Positions 1 to 5,313 of a stretch of DNA of 5,521 nt are shown here, piece after piece. Made by a program: the position numbers and the translations under genes. A model generated the notes under the pieces. The model was not told where the DNA came from. It did no database searches and was given only the letters and a program-made list of their open reading frames with translations. Source of the stretch: JBGPBY01 sp041481485 (GTDB lineage Bacteria > Acidobacteriota > Terriglobia > 20CM-2-55-15); the NCBI GenBank assembly GCA_041481485.1, contig JBGPBY010000494.1, positions 1 to 5,521 on the forward strand, in the 5' to 3' direction. Positions within the stretch are counted from its first letter, which is position 1, and each line of letters opens with the position of its first letter.

Positions 1-322
1 CTCCGGCATTCTCTGGCAGTCGCGACGTCGTTCCAGGAACGTTGTAGACCACCCAATGCCACCACCCCGAGGGGCTCCCGTGCCCGTCCATGTCGAACAT
101 GGTGATCGCAAAACTCTTCGTCCCCTTCGGTGCACCCCGCCATTCCAGGGCAGGAGACCGGTTCTGTCCTGTGCAGCCGTACCCATTGAGTGTGTGACTT
201 GCAGCCATCGGCAGGTTCGGGCCGAAATCCGGACTCACGAGCGAAAACGACGGCGACTGTGCCGGCGCAAGGCCCGAGGCCAGCATCAGCACGAACCCTG
301 CGGACCGCGGTAGAATTCGCAT
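1..322 (-). CDS. Secreted YbhB/YbcL family (PEBP, Raf-kinase-inhibitor-like) protein, partial
   Basis: This is the first 107 codons of a gene cut by the left window edge, so its C-terminal part is missing. Residues 1-21 look like a signal peptide: a basic start, the hydrophobic stretch GFVLMLASGL, and an APA cleavage site before QS, which suggests a periplasmic or secreted product. The mature part carries the family pattern: LVSPDFGPNLP (28-38), GYGCTGQN-SPALEW (47-61), GTKSFAITMFDMD (67-79) and GWWHWVVYNVP (86-96). The D77-x-D79 and H89 positions correspond to the conserved ligand pocket of phosphatidylethanolamine-binding proteins. Family members are about 150-200 aa; their bacterial role is poorly known. 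The ATG at 322 is chosen because GGGAG (329-333) lies 6 nt upstream. That Shine-Dalgarno abuts the TGA stop of the receptor gene (334-336), so the two are probably one translationally coupled operon. Family assignment is firm; function and substrate are unknown. Confidence 0.93.
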   Translation of the reverse strand, partial: MRILPRSAGFVLMLASGLAPAQSPSFSLVSPDFGPNLPMAASHTLNGYGCTGQNRSPALEWRGAPKGTKSFAITMFDMDGHGSPSGWWHWVVYNVPGTTSRLPENAG

Positions 323-333
323 GCAACACTCCC

Positions 334-2907
334 TCACCAATGCTTCGCCACTTCAATCCCATACCACCGGGGCGGCAGGTAATACAGATTCACATAGGCG
401 AGCGCGACCGTATCGACTGAATACGCGAGAATCTGCTTGTTCGTAAGGTTCTTACAGAAAACGCTGATGTCCCATTCTGCGCCTGGCGATTTGTAGGACG
501 CGCGGGCGTTGGATAGCCAATAGGGCGGTATCGACGTATCCGGAGCGTTCGTCAGTGATGCGAAGTAGTGCCCGACCCGTTGCGCATCTCCCTGGGCGGC
601 TATCTGCGCTCCAGAGGGCAGACCCCAGGTCTTTCGCACCATGAAATTCCCTTCGAACGGTGCCGCCTGCGGCGGATGCACGTCGCTCAGTCGGCCTGAG
701 GGCAGCACCACATCGCGTACTACGAAATGCAGCGCACTCAGGCCTACGGAATAGTCCCACCCGCCGGAAATCTTGCCCACGGCTTCGAGTTCGCCACCTC
801 GGGCTGCGGCGTCGTAGTTACCCACATAGACATTCAGGCCTTGTAGTTTGAACCCCTGATAGTTGTGGTAGCTGTAGTCGAATACGCTGCCGTTTAAGCG
901 CAGATGCTCATCGGAGAGGGTGGTCTTGAATCCGACTTCGTAACTCGTGAGCGCTTCAGGCTGATAGGGGAAGTTCTTGACAGCGGTCGTTCCATCCAGA
1001 CTTCCGTTGAATCCGCCTCCCTTTACGCCGCGCGAGACGCCGCCGAATAGCAATGTGCGGCTGGCTGGCCGCCATTCGAGTTGCAATTTTCCCGAGAACA
1101 AGTCCTTCTTCTGATCCGCGATATCGCCAACCGTGCGGGTATTGAAGACCAGACCGGTGCCGGCATTCCCGCCAGAAATGTAGTCGAACCTCTTCTCATC
1201 ATGCGTCCACCGAGCACCGGTGGTTAAAGTCCACTGATCCGAAAGCGGCCACTCTGCTTGGGCGAACAGAGCGTACGAGCGCGTCTTCTGATTCCACGAC
1301 GGTAACAGGTCGAGGCCAAATTCCGGCAAGTTGGTCGGTGTCGCGGTATCGCCGTCTATGTCGAGCAGATAAATCCCTGTGACCCAACGTACGTGGGTAA
1401 AGTCCTTGCTGGCGCGCACCTCCTCAGAAATCTGGTAAGCCGATTGATCGGCGTGGTAAACGATCACCGGAAACGGCGTTCCGTCGCTATCTTCACTGTA
1501 GGCCATCTTGAAGTTCAGATAGCTGTTAAGCCATACCCAATGCCAATCTCCAGCGCGCCACTCAAGATCGCTGGTCAGTCCATAGAGTTGCCGCTGGGTA
1601 TGCGCGTTATAGTCCCAAGTCCCCGTCCAGGCATCGGCAGGTGGGTCGCGCCATCCATTTTCATCGCATCCGGGGCACGTGCCGTAGAAGTTCACATTCG
1701 GCGGAAGAACAGTACCGTTGCCGTTGGCGTCGGGGTACACGGTGGCGTGCTTATAGCGGTTGGAAGGAGAGGGAAATTCCTTCCCGTAGTTCGCCGTCAC
1801 TAACAGATCGATTCCGTCGGCCACCTGGACGTCGATGCGAGCGCGTATGGCCGCGGTCTTCTCGCCGACGCCTCCGGGTCCGTAGAGATTCTTCATGTAC
1901 GGCTCGTAATACTCCGCGGTCGCCGCGAGCCGTCCTGTCATCTTCTCAGTCAACGGCCCGCTGACCGCGCCTTGAAACCCGATTTGATCAAAGCGGCCGA
2001 TGGTCACATCCGAGTAGGCCTCGAAGTGATCGGTTGGCCGATTGGAGACGTAGTGAATTAACCCGCCCGTCGCGTTGCGACCGAACAGTGTGCCCTGCGG
2101 CCCACGCAGGACTTCAACACGATTGATGTCAAAGAGCTCAAAGGAGGCTGCTCCGGCAAAACTCAGGTAGACGTCATCCACATAGGAGGCTACCGGTCCT
2201 TCGTGATGAATCGTGAAGTCATTCTGCGAAACGCCCCGAATCGAAGGAATCGCCAGGGCATTGCCTCCCAAGGCGTTGTTGAACTGCAACGCAGGAACCT
2301 GCGCGGAGAGATCCGTGGAGGATCGTATTCCAAGCTGGGCCAATTGCGCGCCGCTCAGAGCCGTCAGAGCGATCCCTACATCCTGCCCTGATTGTTCGCG
2401 ACGCTGCGCTGTTACCGTGACCTCTTCGAGCCCCCCGCTTCTTTCACGCGGGTCTTCCCTCGCGGCCGCATTCGCAGAAGTGCTGGCTCCCCGCGAGACG
2501 GCTGCAGGATCCGCTTGCGCCACGACCTGCCGCTGTTCGCGAGCAGGCGGAGCGCTGCCTGAGATCTTTTTGCCCTCCTGCGGTTCAATGGCCACTGTGC
2601 GATCGTTGATGAATTGGTAGCCGAGCCCAGAGTGCTCGAGCAATCGACGCAAGCACTCTGCCGGTCGTAGACTCCCGGAAACTGCCGGCGCCTTCAGACC
2701 TTTTACGAGGCTCGCAGGGACTATCAGCTGCAAGCCGGTCTGCTGGGCGAATTGCGTCAATGCATCCGAAAGAGGTTGCGCAGAGATGCTGAAAACAATA
2801 GGGGTAGCGCCTGCCATGGGGGGCCGTGTCTCGATCTGCTGTCCGAAAGCCCATGGGGCCACCGGGAGAAGCGCCGCCCAAAGGGCCGTCCTCAACGAAG
2901 TCTTCAT
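334..2907 (-). CDS. TonB-dependent outer-membrane receptor with N-terminal STN signalling domain (FecA-like transducer)
   Basis: This 857-aa outer-membrane receptor imports an unidentified ligand using TonB energy and also signals. Residues 1-22 are a signal peptide (MKTSLR, hydrophobic core, WAFG before QQ). Residues 36-110 are an STN domain (PIVFSISAQPLSDALTQFA, then a second repeat ending YQFINDRTVAIEP), found in receptors that talk to FecR proteins. A 48-residue Ala/Ser/Arg-rich linker follows. The TonB box is EEVTVTA (161-167) and the plug spans about 176-292, with SIRGV, YVDDVY and LRGPQGTLFGRNATGG (267-282). The rest is a beta-barrel ending in Trp, as usual for barrel-assembly recognition. 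An ATG at 2949 is in frame, but the ATG at 2907 is preferred: AGGGGG lies 5 nt upstream and the signal peptide begins there. The gene diverges from the sigma-factor gene and leads into the PEBP gene. A CPGC pair (C411, C414) sits in a predicted surface loop. The ligand could be a siderophore, haem, a sugar or another compound. Confidence 0.96.
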   Translation of the reverse strand: MKTSLRTALWAALLPVAPWAFGQQIETRPPMAGATPIVFSISAQPLSDALTQFAQQTGLQLIVPASLVKGLKAPAVSGSLRPAECLRRLLEHSGLGYQFINDRTVAIEPQEGKKISGSAPPAREQRQVVAQADPAAVSRGASTSANAAAREDPRERSGGLEEVTVTAQRREQSGQDVGIALTALSGAQLAQLGIRSSTDLSAQVPALQFNNALGGNALAIPSIRGVSQNDFTIHHEGPVASYVDDVYLSFAGAASFELFDINRVEVLRGPQGTLFGRNATGGLIHYVSNRPTDHFEAYSDVTIGRFDQIGFQGAVSGPLTEKMTGRLAATAEYYEPYMKNLYGPGGVGEKTAAIRARIDVQVADGIDLLVTANYGKEFPSPSNRYKHATVYPDANGNGTVLPPNVNFYGTCPGCDENGWRDPPADAWTGTWDYNAHTQRQLYGLTSDLEWRAGDWHWVWLNSYLNFKMAYSEDSDGTPFPVIVYHADQSAYQISEEVRASKDFTHVRWVTGIYLLDIDGDTATPTNLPEFGLDLLPSWNQKTRSYALFAQAEWPLSDQWTLTTGARWTHDEKRFDYISGGNAGTGLVFNTRTVGDIADQKKDLFSGKLQLEWRPASRTLLFGGVSRGVKGGGFNGSLDGTTAVKNFPYQPEALTSYEVGFKTTLSDEHLRLNGSVFDYSYHNYQGFKLQGLNVYVGNYDAAARGGELEAVGKISGGWDYSVGLSALHFVVRDVVLPSGRLSDVHPPQAAPFEGNFMVRKTWGLPSGAQIAAQGDAQRVGHYFASLTNAPDTSIPPYWLSNARASYKSPGAEWDISVFCKNLTNKQILAYSVDTVALAYVNLYYLPPRWYGIEVAKHW

Positions 2908-3038
2908 CCGAACCCCCTGCGAATTCTTGTACTTGCATAGTGTGGGCACCCTGAAAAAATGGGGTACTCGGCCGATGGACTACCCCAAAATCCCGCTTGC
3001 GCCACACTTGAGCAGGTAAGTCCCCAGCCGAGGCGGCA
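2908..3038. promoter_or_regulatory. Divergent intergenic control region between receptor and sigma-factor genes
   Basis: These 131 bp must hold the promoters of both the receptor-PEBP arm (minus) and the sigma-FecR arm (plus), since the genes point away from each other. It contains a Shine-Dalgarno for each side: AGGGGG for the receptor (complement of 2913-2918) and GAGG (3030-3033) for the sigma gene. The central inverted repeat is described separately. I could not identify a convincing sigma-70 -35/-10 pair. TTGCAT (2933-2938) with AAAAAT (2955-2960) on the plus strand is a weak possibility with 16-bp spacing. Auto-control by the encoded ECF sigma factor is expected from the family but not demonstrated by a recognised promoter consensus. 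Confidence 0.6.
2960..2987. promoter_or_regulatory. Inverted repeat TGGGGTAsTC, candidate operator or paired ECF promoter element
   Basis: TGGGGTACTC (2960-2969) on the plus strand is matched by TGGGGTAGTC on the minus strand (complement of 2978-2987). The arms are 10 bp with one mismatch, separated by 8 bp. The inner part also contains the perfect 8-bp palindrome TCGGCCGA (2968-2975), off-centre by 2 bp. Lying between divergent genes, it could be a dimeric regulator site, or two overlapping copies of the same promoter half-element, one reading in each direction. Both strands carry an A/T-rich stretch just upstream of TGGGGTA (AAAAAA on plus, ATTT on minus), which favours the second reading slightly. 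Function is inferred; the repeat is directly visible. Confidence 0.45.
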
Positions 3039-3569
3039 GTGCCCGAACCTAAGCCCAAAGCTACGGAACAATCAGGCCTCGCACGGTCGGCCTTTGAGAC
3101 CCAGTACCGCGACCTGCATCGATTCCTGCTTCGCCGGCTTTCAAACCCCAGCGACGCGGCGGATCTGATGCAGGACGTCTTCCTGCGCTTGCTGCGTATA
3201 CGTCGAGTCGATCTCGTTCGCCAGCCGCGAGCCTACGTGTATGGCATTGCTGCGCACGTGTTGCATGAATTTCGCGTTCGAGCTCAAAACCAGCGAGTTA
3301 AGTTCGATTCCCGCCTTCTCGAGCAGCTCGAGCAAGATCCCAGCAACGAATCGTCGACCGACGACCTGGCCGACCGACTGGCGAGGCTAAAAGAGTTGGA
3401 GACTGCGTTGGCACGCCTTTCTCCTACGCATCAAGCCGTGCTCCTATTGCAAAAGCGCGACGGGATGTCTCGCGAAGAAGTGGCGCGAGCGCTCGGGCTG
3501 TCTGTCCACACAGTCAAGAAGTATGTCTTTCAGGCGATGGCGCAGCTCAGAGTGTCGTGGCCTGACTAG
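3039..3569 (+). CDS. FecI-type ECF RNA polymerase sigma factor
   Basis: This 176-aa protein is an extracytoplasmic-function sigma factor of usual length with only regions 2 and 4. Region 2 covers about residues 19-85: FETQYRDLHRFLLRRL, then the core-binding helix DAADLMQDVFLRLLR (39-53), then RQPRAYVYGIAAHVLHEFRR-like text for -10 recognition. A charged variable linker (86-120) follows. Region 4 (about 122-170) has LSPTHQAVLLLQKRDGMS and the helix-turn-helix MSREEVARALGLSVHTVKKY (143-162) for -35 binding. The start is GTG at 3039, with GAGG (3030-3033) 5 nt upstream; no better in-frame start was seen. The stop (3567-3569) overlaps the FecR Shine-Dalgarno, so the two genes are coupled. The likely targets are the divergent receptor-PEBP genes, an inference from family behaviour. 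The FecI-like assignment rests on this neighbourhood as much as on sequence. Confidence 0.95.
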   Translation: MPEPKPKATEQSGLARSAFETQYRDLHRFLLRRLSNPSDAADLMQDVFLRLLRIRRVDLVRQPRAYVYGIAAHVLHEFRVRAQNQRVKFDSRLLEQLEQDPSNESSTDDLADRLARLKELETALARLSPTHQAVLLLQKRDGMSREEVARALGLSVHTVKKYVFQAMAQLRVSWPD

Positions 3570-3574
3570 GAAAG
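3568..3574 (+). promoter_or_regulatory. Ribosome binding site overlapping the sigma-factor stop, deciding the TTG start of fecR-like gene
   Basis: AGGAAAG begins inside the TAG stop codon of the sigma-factor gene and lies 5 nt before a TTG codon at 3580. This spacing is ideal, and it is the main reason for preferring TTG over the in-frame ATG at 3523, which would place 19 extra residues inside the sigma factor's region 4. Overlap of stop and Shine-Dalgarno suggests translational coupling, which would keep the anti-sigma level tied to the sigma level. Confidence 0.7.
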
Positions 3575-3579
3575 CCGCA

Positions 3580-4629
3580 TTGGCCAACAAGACGCGTAAT
3601 AGTGAAGAGTTGCGTATCGCTGAAGAGGCAGCTGAGTGGCTGGCCGTACTCGATGCAGCGAATCCCGAGCAGCGCGCGAGTTTTGCTCGCTGGATTACTG
3701 AATCGCCGCTGCACTTGCGAGAGTTCCTGCTGATGACTTCGCTCGAAAACGAGCTGCACGGCTTAGACCCGAAGCGCGGTTTGCCACGCGAGGCCATTCT
3801 GAAGGCGGTGCCCAACAACGTCATACCGCTTTCATTGAACGTCAACTCAGTCGTGCCTGAGGCGGCAGTCGGCGTGCCCGGCAAACGTCGCCGATGGACA
3901 CTCGCGGCGATCGCCGCCACGGTGCTGGTGAGCGCCGCGCTACCTCTACTTCTGACCCCCAAATCTCAACAATTCGAGACTGCCGTCGGGGAGCAGCGGA
4001 AGATCTCACTGCTCGATGGCTCCATCATTCATCTGAACACAAAAAGCCGCATCACCGTATTGTTCACGGCACATGGGCGCGAAGTTCAATTGCTTGAAGG
4101 CGAGGCCCTGTTCAAAGTCCAACATGATCCATCGCGTCCATTTCGCGTTCTCTCGGGCGTCAATGTGATTCAGGCGGTTGGAACGCAGTTCGATGTGGAC
4201 CGCCGGCCATCCGCTACGCTGGTGTCGGTGATCGAGGGGCGAGTGCAAGTCTCTACCGCCGGTGCCGGTAGGCCATGGGTGCGGACGGCCCGCGATTCGA
4301 CTGCACAGTTGAACGCGGGCGAAGAAGCGAGAATTGGTTCCAATGGTAACCTTCAGCGGCGCAGCTCCATCGACCCAATCAGCATTGCAACCTGGCGTCA
4401 GCACCGATTGGTATTTCACGACGATAACCTCGAGGATATCGCCGCAGAGTTCAACCGCAACAACAGCCGCGTGCAGATTGAGCTCGAGGGCGAAGCGGTT
4501 CGCACCAGACGATACACTGCGGTTTTCGATGCAGATGACCCGGGATCTCTCGTCGACTTTCTGCGGCGCGATCCCTCCTTGATGGTTACAGCAAGGGATA
4601 ACGTGCTCATCATTCGTTCCGCTCCTTGA
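3580..4629 (+). CDS. FecR-type transmembrane anti-sigma factor / signal transducer
   Basis: With the TTG start this protein has 349 aa. Residues 12-61 are the cytoplasmic FecR N-terminal domain (AEEAAEWLAVLDAANPEQRA, FARWITESPLHLREF) that holds the sigma factor. One membrane helix lies at about 106-126 (WTLAAIAATVLVSAALPLLL), preceded by KRRR. Residues 132-224 are the periplasmic FecR domain: ETAVGEQRKISLLDGSIIHLNTKS, LLEGEALFKVQHDPSRPF, VNVIQAVGTQFDV, VIEGRVQV. G201-T202 in AVGTQF matches the site where FecR relatives such as FoxR undergo self-cleavage. Residues 276-347 form the C-terminal STN-like domain (LVFHDDNLEDIAAEFNRNN to VLIIRSAP) expected to contact the receptor's STN domain. The gene starts 10 nt after the sigma-factor stop. 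It probably works both as anti-sigma and as the source of the sigma-activating fragment. The start codon is the least certain part; an ATG at 3523 would give 368 aa. Confidence 0.94.
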   Translation: MANKTRNSEELRIAEEAAEWLAVLDAANPEQRASFARWITESPLHLREFLLMTSLENELHGLDPKRGLPREAILKAVPNNVIPLSLNVNSVVPEAAVGVPGKRRRWTLAAIAATVLVSAALPLLLTPKSQQFETAVGEQRKISLLDGSIIHLNTKSRITVLFTAHGREVQLLEGEALFKVQHDPSRPFRVLSGVNVIQAVGTQFDVDRRPSATLVSVIEGRVQVSTAGAGRPWVRTARDSTAQLNAGEEARIGSNGNLQRRSSIDPISIATWRQHRLVFHDDNLEDIAAEFNRNNSRVQIELEGEAVRTRRYTAVFDADDPGSLVDFLRRDPSLMVTARDNVLIIRSAP

Positions 4630-4872
4630 CGCTGGCGCTACGGGCACGGCCGCTGTCGAGCCCGCATAGTTCGACCGCAGACGGCACTTACTCAATCTTC
4701 TCGGGCGCGCACCTCGATCTCTTCACGCCAAGCGATTCTGCAGTGACTGGTTGACTACCGTCACGTGCCTCGGCGTGTGGCTCACCCTGATTACCGCAGG
4801 TCGACCCGACCTCGCCCTCTGGGCCCGTCTAGGCCCGGCGGTCTATCGGAGCCCCCGTGGTACGATTCGGCC
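4630..4872. other. Intergenic region with two short hairpins; no gene seen
   Basis: No coding frame here has a credible start, ribosome site and composition. Two small inverted repeats are visible: AGGTCG-ACC-CGACCT (4798-4812) and GGGCC-CGTCTA-GGCCC (4821-4836). Neither is followed by a T-run, so they are not typical intrinsic terminators of the sigma-FecR operon. No other terminator is evident after 4629. TACGAT (4861-4866) could be the -10 element for the small gene that follows. Confidence 0.5.
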
Positions 4873-5076
4873 ATGAAGAAGCGTCCCGACTGGCCAAAGC
4901 TCCCGGGCTGGAAGACGTTCAAGGGCCTCCAGGCCTCGGGCGGCTTCGGTACACCGCCTAGTGTTCTGCGTGAACTGATGGCGCAAGCAAAGAAGGGCCA
5001 GCAAGAGCTGGCAGCCCAACAGCCCCCTTCTCCCGCACGAACTGCAAGAGCCCGGAAGAGCCGCGCTGCGAAATGA
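4873..5076 (+). CDS. Small basic protein of unknown function (67 aa)
   Basis: I do not recognise this frame. It would encode 67 residues starting MKKRPDWPKLPGWKTFKGLQ, with a Trp/Pro/Lys-rich N-terminus, a glycine-containing turn (ASGGFGTPP), an amphipathic helix (SVLRELMAQAKKGQQELAAQ, about 33-52), and a basic Ala/Arg/Lys tail (TARARKSRAAK). There is no signal peptide or membrane segment, so it is probably cytoplasmic. The basic tail would suit nucleic-acid or ribosome contact, which is only a guess. In-frame sequence extends upstream to an ATG at 4765, but the upstream 36 residues are Arg/Pro-rich with no ribosome site and look like noncoding GC-rich sequence. ATG 4873 has no good Shine-Dalgarno; TACGAT ends 6 nt before it, compatible with a leaderless transcript. 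It is separated from fecR by 243 bp and is unlikely to belong to that operon. It may not be a real gene. Confidence 0.5.
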   Translation: MKKRPDWPKLPGWKTFKGLQASGGFGTPPSVLRELMAQAKKGQQELAAQQPPSPARTARARKSRAAK

Positions 5077-5267
5077 TCGACCGCAGCCTCTGTAGCGCCA
5101 GGCGGGGCGCGCCAAGCCCTCGCGCGCGTGAGTGGGGCGGATGTGAGTAGTCGGCGTGAGACTCTGTACGACGCTCTCGCGAGGGAGCCGTTACTAGACC
5201 CGGCGGGCCTCCAGTCCGGCACGAGACTTCAGACGGAGCCAACACAGGCGTAATGCATTGATTATAT
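5077..5267. other. Intergenic stretch between small gene and tRNA fragment; no gene seen
   Basis: No open frame with start and ribosome site is supported. The stretch is GC-rich except for an A/T-rich patch at about 5251-5267, directly beyond the 3' end of the tRNA fragment. One imperfect hairpin, GCTC-TCGCGAGG-GAGC, lies near 5172-5190, without a T-run. By the integration argument this should be original chromosomal sequence downstream of the tRNA-Glu target. Confidence 0.45.
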
Positions 5268-5313
5268 TGGCGTCCCCAAGGGGATTCGAACCCCTGTTAC
5301 CGCCGTGAAAGGG
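5268..5313 (-). pseudogene. 3' fragment of tRNA-Glu(TTC), candidate attachment site (att) of an integrated element
   Basis: Read on the minus strand, these 46 bases are the 3' part of a tRNA-Glu gene: CCCTTTCAC (anticodon loop CTTTCAC, anticodon TTC at 5307-5309), the 3' anticodon-stem strand GGCGG, the variable loop, an intact T arm AGGGG-TTCGAAT-CCCCT (5279-5295), acceptor strand TGGGGAC (5272-5278), discriminator G and CCA (5268-5270). As I recall the E. coli tRNA-Glu, it differs at one base, in the acceptor stem. To the right of 5313 the match stops inside the 5' anticodon stem. No D arm or 5' acceptor strand (which would be GTCCCCA) occurs in the remaining 208 bases, so this is not a functional tRNA. 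A break just beside the anticodon loop is typical for tyrosine-integrase att sites. Confidence 0.85.

Noticed and set aside
56..313. Plus-strand open frame at the left edge
   Set aside because: It is antisense to the PEBP gene, whose minus-strand translation has clear family motifs and a signal peptide.
1393..1803. 136-codon open frame on the plus strand
   Set aside because: It is antisense to the beta-barrel part of the receptor and has no family resemblance.
2907..2949. Receptor start at ATG 2949, 14 residues longer
   Set aside because: The extra residues precede an obvious signal peptide beginning at 2907, where a well-spaced AGGGGG is present.
2585..3058. 157-codon minus-strand frame spanning the receptor start and the intergenic region
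   Set aside because: It overlaps the receptor's signal peptide and STN coding region in another frame and has no domain signature.
3523..3579. FecR start at ATG 3523
   Set aside because: It would overlap sigma region 4 by 47 bases and add residues unlike the family; TTG 3580 has an ideally spaced AGGAAAG. Not fully excluded.
4006..4695. 229-codon open frame on the minus strand
   Set aside because: It lies almost wholly antisense to the fecR-like gene, has no recognisable domain and no ribosome site; the plus-strand reading has clear FecR domains.
4798..4836. Intrinsic terminator for the sigma-FecR operon
   Set aside because: The two hairpins have short stems and no following T-run, and lie about 170 bases after the stop.
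5261..5266. TATAAT on the minus strand just beyond the tRNA fragment
   Set aside because: No -35-like hexamer at suitable spacing and no gene downstream on that strand before the small plus-strand frame.
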